A program made the position numbers and the translations under genes. Below are positions 21,111-32,900 of a DNA stretch of 64,000 nucleotides, piece by piece. The DNA comes from Dasypus novemcinctus (lineage: Eukaryota > Chordata > Mammalia > Cingulata > Dasypodidae): assembly GCF_030445035.2 (NCBI RefSeq), contig NC_080698.1:5835501-5899500 (forward strand). The letters run 5' to 3'. The notes beneath the pieces were generated by a model. The model was not told where the DNA came from, searched no databases, and worked only from the letters and a program-made list of their open reading frames with translations. The stretch's first letter is position 1; each line of letters begins with the position of its first letter.

Positions 21111-22522
21111 CTCCCTGCCTGCGCTTGTCCTTTGAAACCATGCTCTTCACAGTTCTTTTCCCCAATAAATCTCTTGTACTGCTAACCCCATCTTATCATC
21201 TGCTTCTCAGAGGACCAGAGCGGTAGTGAATCTTGTTTGCTAATAAAATTATATAAAATGCAGTATTTAGCAAAACTATATCCAGGATAATTGAGTAATT
21301 CTATTACTTGCACTCGGGCTGCACAATCACGCTGTCTTTGTCTTCTCAGACACTTCTCCCAAGGCCGGCTGCCAACCTGACCATCCGTATCCTCACGGGA
21401 AGGTACAGTGCAGGCCGGGACGCGAGGCTCGAGGCCTTGCCCCTGTAGCAGTAAAGAGAAGCAGTCCCTGGGAGCTGGGAGCCGGCCTGGCGCTCACGGC
21501 CAGGCTGCGTGCTCTCCTGTTGAGCACAGCCGATCTCACAAATCACCATCCGATGGGGTCCCGCAGAAACGAGACCATTACGTAGCCACGTACCAGCAGA
21601 GACAACATCAAGGTCACCGGGCGACCCCCCTCCCCCAGCTAACGAAGTGAGCATGTCTTTACCAGTCACTTCCTTAAGCCTTCCACCTGCTATATACAAT
21701 TTAAGGCAACCAATCGCAGAACTGCCTCTGCTTCCCCACAGCACCCAAACAGAGCAGACTCCTGCCTCCTTGAGACTTCTGCCAAATCCCCTAACCCAAG
21801 CCCAAACTCTTCTACACGCCCTTCCGATACCTGCTCACCGAGATGCTCCGTGGTTCCCCATAACAGATGCTGTCATGGCAACAGGTCAACACACCCGACT
21901 TTGTCTGACAGCAGCTCTGTCCCTGCTGGTCTGTGGCTCCAGGGCAAAGCTGGTAGGCAGGTGAGCAGGTCCTGGCCCGTTCCCGGACCTCAGCTCCCCA
22001 GTCAGTCTCCAAGGTGCTGGAGTCATCCTAGCAAAGGAAAAGATCAGAAATGAAAGGCCACAAGACAATGACGAAAGGAAAAGCTAGGAAGAGGGATAAA
22101 AGAGGCCAGCACAGCCGACCGAGGCACGGCCGAACCTCCGGGCGAGAGGGCCGCTTCTGGCTCTAGCTGCAGCTCATACAAATTCCCCCTCACGCACAAA
22201 GTGGAAACACACCTCACTTCTCCAGAGCTGCAGAAGAAGTTTTAAATGAATCAAGGATGGCCGCGCATACAAAACCAACTGCTTGTATGGATGGGAAAAC
22301 TGGCAAGTCGTGGTCAAGACTGACGTACAGAGAACAAGAGGAGGCGATCACCTGAGAGACGGTGGAAACCTGGTCATTTCAAGAGAGGAGCGCTAAGAAG
22401 TTCAGAGGCAAGACAAGCCGGAAGTAGGAATTTAGGCGATACAGAGTAGAGGGGAGATGAAGTTCATTTCAGCCGCTAGTTCTATGCCTTTGAAAGGTAC
22501 CTCAGCCATCAGATCTCTAAGA

Positions 22523-22723
22523 CAGGAGTTCTTAGCCTTTTTTGTTCCATGGACCTCTTTGCCAGTCAGGTGAAATGAATGCTACTGTAATTTATTTATT
22601 GCATCTATTCATAAGTGAAGGATATGCTAGATTTCAGTTAGAGGTCAGAGAAAATAATGATAATAAGCTAATTTTTTTTCAGATCCACAAAGGGGTCCAT
22701 GGACCCTTGGTTAAGAACCGCTG
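22523..22723. mobile_element. hAT-type non-autonomous DNA transposon with perfect 8-bp duplication
   Basis: The ends are inverted repeats: caggagttcttagcc at the left and ggttaagaaccgctg at the right. The 8 bases ctctaaga occur immediately before (22515-22522) and after (22724-22731). The interior (ttcagttagaggtcagagaaaa) matches what I remember of an old Charlie-related MITE. At 201 bp it has no coding capacity. Confidence 0.85.
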
Positions 22724-22873
22724 CTCTAAGAGAAAAGAGATTCGAAGAAGTACTGGGGCTCCAACAAACAGGAGGGGGACCAGCAGATCACACTGATGAG
22801 CAGTCAGGGAGGGGTCAGGAAGGACAGGAGAGGGACATCTGCTCTTGGGAATGAGGTCCACAGTCAACCTTCT

Positions 22874-22968
22874 GTATTTTTATTTTCCTTTAGGAGGCAC
22901 TGGGAACCAAACCCAGGACCTCCCATGTGGGAGGCGGGTGCTCAACTGCTTGAGCCACATCTGCCCCC
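22874..22968 (-). repeat. Short monomeric tRNA-like SINE
   Basis: About 95 bases: an A-rich tail on the left (+ tttttattttccttt), then ggaggcactgggaaccaaac and a closing agccacatctgcccc. On the - strand this is the tRNA-like head alone, without the long body of the 420-bp copies. Confidence 0.8.
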
Positions 22969-23214
22969 AGAGTCACCCTTTTCAGAATGGGCTGGAAAGG
23001 GAGTGACTGATGGCCAAGTCTTTCCCTTCCCTTCCTTCGTGTCAGATGGAAGCAAGTAAGGAGGACTCTAGCTAGGTACCAGGCCCCCAAACTCCTCCCG
23101 AGACCCTACCTGAGGTTCTCTGAGTGGTCATCACAATAGAGACACACAGGCCTTTCAGGAGAAAACCAAAGGAACAAATAATGAGGGAATTTCCAGAGAC
23201 TTAAAGTTAACATC

Positions 23215-23795
23215 TCAACTTAAAATTTTTTTTTAAATTGAAGTATATCATTCATACATGAACACACATAAACAATAAGTGTATAGTGAAGAGTGTGAAC
23301 TTACAAACTAAACATACATAACATCACACAGGGGTCTCACACGTCACCCCTCCACCAACTCTTTGCATTGATGTAAAACATTTGTTACAAACTATGTAAG
23401 AGCATCATCAAAATATTACTACCAACTATAGTCCTTATCTTACATTTGGTGTATTTCCCTCTCAACACATACTAATTTTCAAAAATACATTTTGTTACAG
23501 ATATTGTGAACTTGCAAAACAATCATAAAGCTGTGTGGATTTCCCATACAACTCCACAGCCTGGTGGAACATTTGTTACAGATAATGAGACAATATCACC
23601 AGACTATTACCACCAATCACGGTTCACAGCCTTCATTTGGCACTTTTTCCATACACCTCCATTATCAACACGATACAGCTTTGGCATCGTTGCAGGAATA
23701 TCACAGCATTGCTGTTAACCACAGTCTATAGGTCCCACCAGTTGTTTTCCCAGGCTTCCCCATATTCCCATCACCCTGTAACATCCCAACTTTTA
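23215..23795 (-). repeat. L1-type 3' end, diverged
   Basis: An AT-rich block with the pattern of antisense L1 3'UTRs: two runs of aacatttgttaca, then accaactatagtcc, and a second similar stretch (aatcacggttcacagcc). It ends just before the CpG island. No target-site duplication was found. Confidence 0.55.
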
Positions 23796-23859
23796 ACTAG
23801 GCGTGGAAGTCGAGTGCGTCAGTTACGTAAAGGAACCTTCTAGAAGGGGCTGGCCCCCG

Positions 23860-25660
23860 GGAACCGGGAACTCAGAGGCGACGCGCCCGGAAGGCGTCCT
23901 CCACTGCTCTGGCCGGGGGGGCGTCTGGAAGAACGCCCCTGGCCCTGCTCGCCACAAGCCCTGCTGGCCCACCACGCGGACAGGCTCGGCGGGGCCGGGG
24001 CCGGGCTGCTCCAGAGAAAGGGCCGGAGGGCGCGGGCTTGCGGCGGAACGACCCGCCTCGCCCCCCAGCGCTGAAGACGTGAACCGGCGAGGGGGTGAAG
24101 GGCTCCCCAGCTCCAGGCCCTTGTCCTACCCGGGGCCAGGCGGTGTGCTCGCCCCCGCGCGGGCGGCACCGCATCTGGACTCCCTCCGCCGCGCGCTCCC
24201 CGGGCTCAGCTCCCGCAAGGCGGGCACTTTTCCGCAGGACGCCTCCGGGGGAGCCCCGCGAGGTGGAACAAAGCTCCTCAGCCTGCGCGGTTCCGCCCGT
24301 CGGCCTGGGCGGGGCCTGGGCGGGGCCTGCGCCCGGCAGAACGCGGGGCGGGGCGGGGCGGGGCGGGGAGCCAGGGCGGGGGCGGGGCGGCGCAGGGCAG
24401 AACGCGGGGCGGGGCGGGGCGGGGCGCCAAGGCGGGGGCGGGGCGGTGCCGGGCAGAACGCGGGGCGGGGCGCCGAGGCGGGGGCGGGGCGGCGCCGGGC
24501 AGAACGCGGGGCGGGGCGGGGCGCCGGGGCGGGGCGCCGAGGCGGGGGCGGGGCGGCGCCGGGCAGAACGCGGGGCGGGGCGGGGAGCCGAGGCGGGGAC
24601 GGGGCCTGCGCCCGGCAGAACGCGGGGCGGGGCGGGGAGCCGAGGCGGGGGCGGGGCCTGCGCCCGGCAGAACGTGGGGCGGGGGCGAGGCTGCGCCGGG
24701 CAGAACGCGGGGCGAGGTGGGGTGGGGCGGGGTGCCGAGGCGGGGGCGGGGCCTGCGCCCGGCAGAACGTGGGGCGGGGGCGGGGCTGCAGGCAGAACGC
24801 GGGGCGGGGCGGGGGTAGGGGCGGGGCTGCGCCGGGCAGAACGCGGGGCCTGGGCGGGGCCTGCCCCGGGCAGAAAGTGGGCCGCGCGGGCCGCGGGCAG
24901 GGGCTCGGGCGCGGGAGGAGTTCTCTGGACCTCTCTGCTCCACCGCGCCCTGGCCCCCCGCCTCGAGCTGTCGCCCGCTGTCCCGCCCCGCTGCCCCCCG
25001 CCCCCCGGCCTTGGGCGGTCCCTCCTGGCCCCGCGCTGTCCCCCCCATTGCCCCGCTCCCCCGTCCCCGCCCTCGGCTGTTCCCCCCGACGCCCCCCGGC
25101 GGCTCGGCGTGCGCGCAGGCTGCGCTGCTCCTCCCGCGGCCGCTCCTCCGCCGCGGCGAGACTGGCGGGCCGAGCCCCCCTCGGCAGCGCTCCCCGTCGG
25201 GCCTCGCGGCGCGTTCCCACCCTGGGGTCTGGCGGGCCGAGGCCTCTCCGCGCCCTTGCCCAGGCCCCGGCCCACGTCTGACCTTTTACAGTCAGGGCGC
25301 CGGCGGGGGCGGGGGCGTGGAGAGGAGGCGCGCGCGGGGTGAAAACGCGCCTCGGGACGCGCCTTCTCTCCTCCGCCAGGGGAGCTGGGGCTGCGCCGGG
25401 CCGAGCCCGGCCTGGGGGCCCTGCCCTGACACCCGGGGACAGAGCTTCGCCCTGGGAGCGCTAGACGAGCCGGGAGACCTCGGGCCTGAGCACCGCGAGC
25501 GCTGGGTGGGCCGCTTTCCTCACCTCGCCGCGAGAGGGCGGCTCCCTGGCGGCCAGGCCCGTGGACAGGGTGCCCAGGGGAAGCGCCGGCAGCACAGCCC
25601 TGAGCTCCCAAATGCTCCTCTCTGCCCACAGTGCTCTCCTTGACTCTTTGGGTCCTCAAG
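23860..25660. promoter_or_regulatory. CpG island without a recognised gene
   Basis: About 1.8 kb of very GC- and CpG-rich sequence stands between AT-rich flanks (an L1 3' end on the left, ordinary sequence on the right). Its centre is a tandem array. It has many GC boxes but no exon I recognise. Long open frames on both strands come from composition. It could be the promoter of an unannotated noncoding RNA, a distal element, or only a GC-rich minisatellite. Confidence 0.7.
24320..24890 (+). repeat. GC-rich tandem repeat, about 12 units, in the CpG island
   Basis: The motif ggcagaacg(c/t)gggg recurs near 24335, 24397, 24454, 24499, 24562, 24616, 24667, 24710, 24760, 24791 and 24834, with a variant ggcagaaagtggg at about 24870. 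Spacing is 30-63 bases. Between copies lie runs of ggggcgggg(c), both Sp1-like and able to form G-quadruplexes on the + strand. Confidence 0.9.
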
Positions 25661-26189
25661 AATCTTAGGAAAGGGAACCTGGAAAAAGTCTATTCAGAAA
25701 CTTGAGAGGGGACTAAACCTCTTGGAAGTGCCCCCTGCCCCTTGCGCTGATGCGGTGGCTCAATGTCCAGGGCACTTCGTGTGGCAGTGCCACCCTTGCC
25801 AGCTGTCTGGCTCGCTTACTTGCCTGTGGCCCCGATGTGGGTTTAAATACTGGGTTGCTCTTCCTAAAGAAACTGTGGTTCTCTACGAAGAGATCTGGGC
25901 TCAACGTTAAATCTTGAGATAAGCCTGGCTCTCACAGGAGTAAGAAAGTATAAACTGGACGCTGCTGAGGTCCTCAGCAATCCTCAGGACCGGGAGAGAG
26001 TTCAGGATTTTCTTTTTCAGCATTTACAGTGAAAGGTATTCATTAAAGAATATTTCTCAGAAATCACTACGATGTGCTTTAATTAATTTATAGATTGATG
26101 GAGCTTGTTTGTGAATATAAATAACCCGCAATATGGTCGGTTGCCTTGGGAGCAGAGTGAGGAACAAAAGCTCGGAACTGGGAAAACTG

Positions 26190-26600
26190 ATTAAAAATTG
26201 GCAAAAATCGTATTTTTTAAAAATAAGAGAACTTGTGGGTTTACAGAACAATCATGAATAAAATACAGTATTCCCATGTATCACCCTAATATTAACACCT
26301 TACCTTGGTGTGTGGTACATTTGTTACAACTGATGAAAGCACGTTTTAATAATTGTACTATTAACCGTAGTCCATGGTTTAACTTAGGGTTTGATGTGTG
26401 TGTTGTACAGTTCCATAGAGTTTTAAAAATTTTAAAAAAATTCTGGTACCATGTATGCGACCTAACATTTCCCCTTTTGACCATACTCAGATATATATTT
26501 CAGTGCTGTTAGAGACGTTTCACAATTTTATGCTACCATCCTCACCAGCCATTATCAAAACAGTTCCCTCATTCCTACCCCTGCCCTCCAGTCACGGCTC
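26190..26600 (-). repeat. L1M 3' end fragment
   Basis: It contains acatttgttacaactgatga and ttaaccgtagtccatgg, closely parallel to the 3'UTR of the intronic L1M at 51950-52100 (ttacaattgatg, taactatagtccatag). Same old subfamily, inserted elsewhere. Confidence 0.65.
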
Positions 26601-27486
26601 CACCTTCGTTCCTCTTCTAGCTTAAGAGTGTCTTCTTAGCTCAAGACAGCTAGCCCCTAGCGTGGTGCCTTTTCTATGCATGCTTGCCAAATGAATGAGC
26701 TACCATCTAAGGTTTGTAATCCAAACCCCTCCCACCATGTGTCTAAACCTCACAGCGCTCTACTGGCAAGTTTATTTCTTTCCCATCAGCACTTAGCACA
26801 GTGTTTTGCACATACTAAGTGCTCAACAAGAGTGAATCGAAATAACGGAATAGAATTGGATATTCAACAGAATAAATACCCTGCTGTTTAGTGCTACCAG
26901 CACTTAAATTCTTCCTGCAGACCAAGCAGCTGTGATGCTTAATCATTGTTCAACCCTTGGCAAGGAACCGAAGACAAATAGGAACATCTTAATCCATTTT
27001 TGCAAGAAGTCTGTGCTTGTAGTGTCTCTAGCAAGTGTAAAAATCAATGTTCCTGGCCTGGAGAAAATAAATTAGATTTTTTTTTGAGCACCAAAGACAA
27101 AGGCTTTATTAACTCAAAAGGACCTTGTTATCATGTTACTTAAGGAAAACATAATTGAAAATACCACTTCATCCTAGCTATACTAGAGTGATTTGGCATT
27201 AGTAATTTTTAAAAAGTGATAAAGCCTTTTTAATCTTCATTATTGGAAGTACCTGTGGTGCAGAAATGTCACCGGGCTGCCTTTCAAGAGGAAGTGAAGA
27301 TTTCTGAACAGACTCGACCCCTAGAGAGGATCCTGGAAAGGATCTTCAGAGAAAAGCACATTTTCCCCAGTTGTCCTTCCCTTAGCTGGGCCTCTGTTTC
27401 TCATCCGTAAAATAAATGGATTGGTCACTAATCATTAACATTCCTTCTAATTCTTATTTTTCACAATTCTTTGATATTTTGCTAGA

Positions 27487-28090
27487 TGAAAGAAGGGCAA
27501 TTGGTCAGCCAGTACCAAATTATTGAGGCAGGCTGAAGACTAAGGAATCAATTGATGGATCTGGAACCTGGCAAAAAGCCCCCGTGGCCGTGGATACCCC
27601 ACAAGGTGGCTGCTGGAAGAACTTTCCAGAACCCCCATCTGGACGAGGTTCCTCCAGTATGAAGGGGAAGCTGGATATTCTCTAGGGGCCTTATCATTGG
27701 ACCCTCCCAGGGGGATTGAGGGGTGGGTTAATCAATGAAAACAGCAAACAACTGGGATTCCTCCCCCAACATTAGTAAAGGAGTGGAATAATTAATGGTT
27801 TAAAAAGCAAGCGGGAAATCCTAACTGCCCCGTTCTTGACTTTTCTCCCTGAATCAGCCTGCAAGTAAACCTGGGGCTCTATAATCTGTAATGGGGATTT
27901 ATGGTCTAGAAATCAGCCCTTTTTAATCTCTCTTCAGCCCTTTCCTCTCTATCTGGGACCCATAATCTGTTATTTTCTCCCATTTCCCTTCTCTCAGTTC
28001 CTTAATAAATTACTGGCCTGACTAAAGTGGTTTGCGCTTAAAATTCATTTTTTGTAGCTTAGCCAAGAACCTAGAGAAAATCCGGCAACA
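27487..28090 (+). mobile_element. Probable solitary LTR fossil, family unassigned
   Basis: A TG...CA block of about 600 bases. Near its right end is ttccttaataaattactggcc, which looks like an LTR polyadenylation region, followed by a short U5-like tail. No matching flanking duplication was found, so both ends are provisional. It resembles a class I LTR in layout only. The internal part is absent. Confidence 0.45.
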
Positions 28091-28309
28091 TTACGAATCT
28101 ATTTTAGTTTTTTGTTCTTAAAAGTGATGAAAGGAAAGGCTTCTTTCTCCACTAGGTTTCCCAAAGTATTTGCATTTATAATAAGTATTTGCATTTCAAA
28201 TAGAAGCTCTCAAATGGCAGGAGAGTGAAATCAGTTCTCTATAAACCAGCCATTGCTTAGAGTGAGTCACAGACTATCTTAAAAAACACAGGAAATCCTG
28301 ATTCGTCTT

Positions 28310-28460
28310 TTTTTTTTTTCTTTTCACATCAGTTTTATTGTGGTATAATTTGCCCACAGTAAAATGCACACATTTTAAGTACAGTTTGATGAGTTCGGAG
28401 AAATGTTTACCCCTCCACGCCACTCCTCTCCTTCATAAGTTTCATGCCATCTCTTTCACC
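28310..28460 (-). repeat. L1M 3' end fragment
   Basis: The motif ttttattgtggtataatttg, followed by aaaatgcacacattttaag and cagtttgatgagttcgg, is the well-known antisense L1M 3' terminus. Strongly 5'-truncated. Confidence 0.65.
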
Positions 28461-29342
28461 CCAGAATGCTGGCTGCAGAGCTTCCCTTAGTGGCCCATTT
28501 TCTAACTTTTCTAGGGATGAGAGATGAACAAAGCAAAGTCCCTGCCCTCATGGGGCCAACAGGGCTAGAGCTGGGGTACAGCCGTTCTTCGGCTAGCTCA
28601 AGCCCCGGTTTAGAGACCCTGCCCCCTCTACCCAGCCTGCCCAGCCCTTCCGGTGAGTTTTCTCGGTCGTCTCTACCCCCACATCCCTGGGACGAGGCCA
28701 CTCTCCTCGTGGGATGAGGATGCTCCCACTGTGTCTCACCGTGAGGGAGCATCACAGCGTCTTTCTCTGTGCAGGTTTCTCCCGGCGGTGGTGGCGGAGC
28801 CAACCCTGGAGCACGCAGTGGGTGGCCGCGAGGAGCCGCAGCGCTGGGTGCCTCAGGTCTGCTATTTCTCTCTTGGTGGTGGTAGCTTGTTTGAGAAAAC
28901 AGCCCACAAAGAGGTTTTTTTTTTCCCTTTGTTTTTCCCCTGAAGAACTGTAATGTAGAGCAGATGTACAGTGAGTGGGAAAAATAATGAACTAAAATGG
29001 CAATGTAGATACAAAACTGGTTAGTGTCCTATGGGCCATCTTTAGAGTTCATCTTTTCTATTGGACAGAGTTCATTTGCATCTCTCTCCGACAAAAATTA
29101 TTTACAATTTAACGGTTTCCTACAAGGTAACGTCTACTTTTACAGAGTCTGAGTCCCAGTAAATAGCAAGTCAAACAAAAGTTTTCATTCCCCCAGGGCA
29201 TTCAATTACTCTTACGTTAACTTCTTTTGGAAAGGACCTTACTTTCAAGTTTTGGATGATTTTTCTCCATATGCTTGTAAAATAATAACCAAGCCTGACT
29301 AGTTCAAAGTGCCTTTTCTGTGGCCTGTTGAGCCATTGCAGG

Positions 29343-29795
29343 TATAGCAGTTTGATATAGTTGTAAATTCCAAAAATAGATTTTGGATTATGTTTGTAAT
29401 CTGGTCTGTACCTGGGCGTGATTAAGTTGTGATTAGGGCTTTGATTGGACCATGTCAGTAGGGTGCTGAGTCCCCACCCACCAGTGGAGATAAAAGACAT
29501 GGCAAAGGACAGATCTGGAGGGTTTTTGATGTTGGAGTTTGATGCTGAAGTCTTAAGCTGGAGCCCCAGGAAATAAGCTCACAGAGGAAAGAGAAACGAG
29601 TCCCAGGAAGAGAGGAACCCAGGAAGCCTGAACCTCGCAGCCATCGGCAGCCATCTTGCTCCAACACGTGAAAATAGACTTTGGTGAGGGAAGTAACTTA
29701 TGCTTTATGGCCTGGTGTCTGTAAGCTTCTACCCCAAATAAAAACTAACCAGTTCCTGGTATTTCGCATCAGCACCCCTTTGGCTGACTAATACA
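29343..29795 (+). mobile_element. Solitary LTR fossil, same family
   Basis: 453 bases from tatagcagtttgatatag to tgactaataca, co-linear with the LTR at 52108. Flanks gcagg and gcggg (4 of 5 bases) look like an aged target-site duplication. A polyadenylation-like AATAAA is near 29740. No internal region is seen, so it is a solo LTR, probably of the same age class. Confidence 0.75.
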
Positions 29796-30823
29796 GCGGG
29801 CGATGGCACCCTGTGTAAACGCCCTGTGTCTCCAGATTTCCCCTCAGCAACGTGGGGAGCAGGGATGGGTGATGCCTCTACAAGCCTCAAACTCGTATCC
29901 TGTTGAATGAGTTACTTTTGCAGACCCTTTTATGGTATCTTTCTGGAATGGGATGGAAAGGACTAATGCTTAGGAATGCTCAGCTTTCCGGGAAATTGGG
30001 GATCTCAGAGTAAAAAGGCTGGTTCATTCTAGTCTCCTTTGGCAACTTTAAACTGTACTTTTCCCCCCTCTGAATGAGTCATAGGAACCCGCAGTCAAAG
30101 GCCTGCGGGGACACCTGCTCAAGAGCTCTGAAGGGAACTAAGCTATTGGGATCACGGAAATACTGAGAAAAAGATAGCAGCCACTTAGAAGTTTTACCAA
30201 TAGACCCAGGGGTGCCGGAGACCAGGGGGCTCACCACTGCCTTGCTGTGAGGCCGCAGTCAAAACCACGAGTCCAGGGGATGTTAGTTTGAGGAGGAGGA
30301 AGAGGAGATGGAGGAGAGGTGGAAGGATAAGACGCCCAGTTCTGCTTTAATACTTACCTCACAGGACTGACTCAGTTCAGAGGCATTGTTTGTCAGCCTA
30401 AGCAGGCGCATCGGGTGACATGTTTGTGAAAGTGCTTTGAAAATCACGAGGGAAGGTGTGAAGGTGAATTAGTGATCGCAGCGCCGGCTCCCTTGAGATC
30501 AAAGGCCTTGGGAAGACGCCCCACCGGCCAGCCTCCTGGTGGCTGCGGGGGCGTGTGGGGGCAGCCCCGGTGGCAGGCGGAGGAGGGCCTGGAGGGGGGA
30601 GGAGGGGGAGAGGCTTCACCCAGGAACAGCACAGGACCCCACCTGTGCTGGGACTGCAGACAAGCTCAGGCAGCACCGTGGTGGCAGGCGGCCAAGCCAT
30701 TAGTGTCTTGTGAAAAGAAAGGGCTGGAGGGTGGAACCGCTCTGGGCTGGTGTCCTGAGATGCCAGCCAGCCCAGGGCCCCAAGTACAGACCGAATGCCA
30801 GTGTCGGGCAGAGAGGCTCTTTT

Positions 30824-31402
30824 TTTTTTTTTGGTCTTTATTTTTTTAATGTTACATTAAAAAAATATGAGGTCCCCATCTACCCCCCACCCCCCTCACC
30901 CCCCTCCTCCCCCCATAACAACACCCAGGACAACTCCAACCCCCAAAAATGCCCCCACATCACATCTCTTCCTCCCACTCCCTACCCCCAGCAGCCACCA
31001 TGGCCACTTTCTCCACACCAATGCCACATTTTCTTCGATTACTAATCACAATAGTTCATGAATAGAATATCAGTAGGTCCACTCTAATCCATACTCTATT
31101 CCTCCATCCTGTGGACCCTGGAATGATTGTGTCCACTCCACATCTATATCAAGAGGGGGCTTAGATTCCACATGGATGCTGGATGCAATTCTCCTGCTTT
31201 CAGCTGTAGGCACTCTTGGCTCCCTGGTGTGCTGGTTGACCTTCTTCACCTCCATGTTAGCTGAGTGGGGTAAGTCCAAGAAACCAGAGCGTAGGGGTTG
31301 CAAGTCTGTTTAGGTTAAGGGCCTGGCTGTCACATGGTCAGTCCAGAGATTCAGGTCCCCTGGGTGTACACTAAACCTCAGCACCAACTACAGGAGAGAC
31401 AG
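30824..31402 (-). repeat. 5'-truncated L1 3' end, same family
   Basis: The poly-T start and body match the 15001 copy, and the element is truncated earlier. The 14 bases agagaggctctttt flank it at 30810-30823 and 31403-31416. A gap relative to the 15001 copy (after ctcctcccc near 30910) shows an internal deletion of about 200 bases. Confidence 0.85.
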
Positions 31403-32111
31403 AGAGAGGCTCTTTTACTCCCCACAGAATCCTGGCCTTGGATTTTGGCTACCCACCCCCCCCTCAGATTACAGCGATGGCGCCGGCGGCCCCCACCGTG
31501 TGGACGCCTCTCCGTGAACTCTCCTGGCAGCTCTCGGCTGGGCCTCAGGCCCCGGGGGCTCCAGCCCCTCCAGCCCGGACCCTGGGGAGGCCAGACCTGA
31601 ACTTCCTGGGTGACACGAAGTACTCCAGCACCCACTTCCCCGGCGGGCGCCAGGCCTCCTCGTTCCTGGTGAGGGAGCCCGGCGCCCGCCCCCCTCCCCC
31701 CGCTGGGGTCAGGCCTTGGGGACGTTGGCGTGTTGGGGCAGGAGGCTGGCCGAGCGGGTGGAGGCGTGCAAGCGGCCGCGCAGTGTTCCCGCTCCACACC
31801 TTCCCCGCCTCCCTGGGAGGGACCAGGGACCTAAAGGAGAGGCTCAGAGGCCACGCCACAGGGCGGGAGGACAGGCTCAAAGTCTCTGACAAACAGAGGA
31901 CTCAGGTGAGGCCGCGGAGCCTTGTTGGGGACATTTAATAACATGAAACCTTTCGTTTTCCTTTTGTTTTCCAATGAGACACATTCTCAAAGTTCAGATT
32001 TAAAAGTTATAAAAGGCGATACGGTGAAAAGCTTCCCAGCCTCCCCGTTTTCTTCCTTGAAGGGAAACGCTGTTGACGGTTCCCATTTCACCAGATCTTT
32101 TCCAAACTTCT

Positions 32112-32526
32112 TTTTTTTAAAAAAGATTTATTTATTTATTTCTCTCCCCTTCCCCCCTACCCCGGTTGTCTGTTCTCTGTGTCTATTTGCTGCGTCTCCT
32201 TTGTCCACTTCTGTTGTTGTCAGTGGCACAGGAATCTGTGTCTCTTTTTGTTGCGTCATCTTGTTGTGTCAGCTCTCCGTGTGTGCAGCGCCATTCCTGG
32301 GCAGGCTGCACTTTCTTTCACGCTGGGCGGCTCTCCTTACGGGGCACACTCCTTGCGCGTGGGGCTCCCCTACGCGGGGGACACCCCTGCGTGGCACGGC
32401 ACTCCTTGCGCGCATCAGCACTGCGCATGGGCCAGCTCCACACGGGTCAAGGAGGCCCGGGGCTTGAAACTTGGACCTCCCGTGTGGTAGGCGGACGCCC
32501 TAAGCACTGGGCCAAGTCTGCTTCCC
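32112..32526 (-). repeat. DAS-type SINE with perfect target-site duplication
   Basis: Full-length - strand copy: poly(A) at the left end, tRNA-like head at the right (aagtctgcttccc on +). The flanks carry ccaaacttct at 32102-32111 and again at 32527-32536, a clean duplication that fixes both ends. Confidence 0.95.
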
Positions 32527-32649
32527 CCAAACTTCTATTTAAAACCTTCCGGGCGTCGAGGCTCTTTCGGGTACTGACACCCCTGTGGCTCGGCACTATT
32601 TTGGAGGAGCGATGACCTTGGGGCTGTCTTTACATTATTTTATTTTTCC

Positions 32650-32900
32650 TTCTTTATTTTTTTTAAATGTTACATTAAAAAAATATGAGGTCCCCATATA
32701 CCCCCCCACCCCCCTCACCCCACTCCTCCCACATCCACAGCCTCTTCCGTCATCGTGGCACATTCATTGCATTTGGTGAATACATTCTGGAGCACTGCTG
32801 CCCTGCATGGATTATAGTTTACACTGTAGTCCACACTCTCCCCCAGTCCACCCAGTGGGCCATGGCAGGACACACAATGTCCAGCATCTGTCCCTGCAGG
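32650..32900 (-). repeat. 5'-truncated L1 3' end, same family
   Basis: The poly-T, the aatgttacattaaaaaaat block and the next 220 bases match the other copies; homology stops after tctgtccctgca. No convincing target-site duplication was found, so the left boundary is approximate. Confidence 0.8.

Larger units (their letters stand above)
15926..22522. other. Intergenic sequence with decayed repeats
   Basis: It holds the fragments listed at 16410, 17145, 18340, 19095, 19510 and 21015. The block 19640-19920 (gctgctggagttccggcc, then ggccagaacttggtcaaatg) looks like another old repeat that I cannot name. The remainder shows nothing I recognise. Confidence 0.55.
25661..30823. other. Intergenic sequence, repeat-rich, no gene seen
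   Basis: Between the elements listed at 26190, 27487, 28310 and 29343 the sequence is unrecognised. A MIR-like remnant is possible near 26770-26870. No exon can be supported. Confidence 0.55.

Noticed and set aside
23803-25659. Open frames of 400-600 codons on both strands in the CpG island
   Set aside because: Arg/Gly/Ala/Pro-rich translations of a GC-rich tandem array. Overlapping frames on both strands are equally open, so there is no coding preference.
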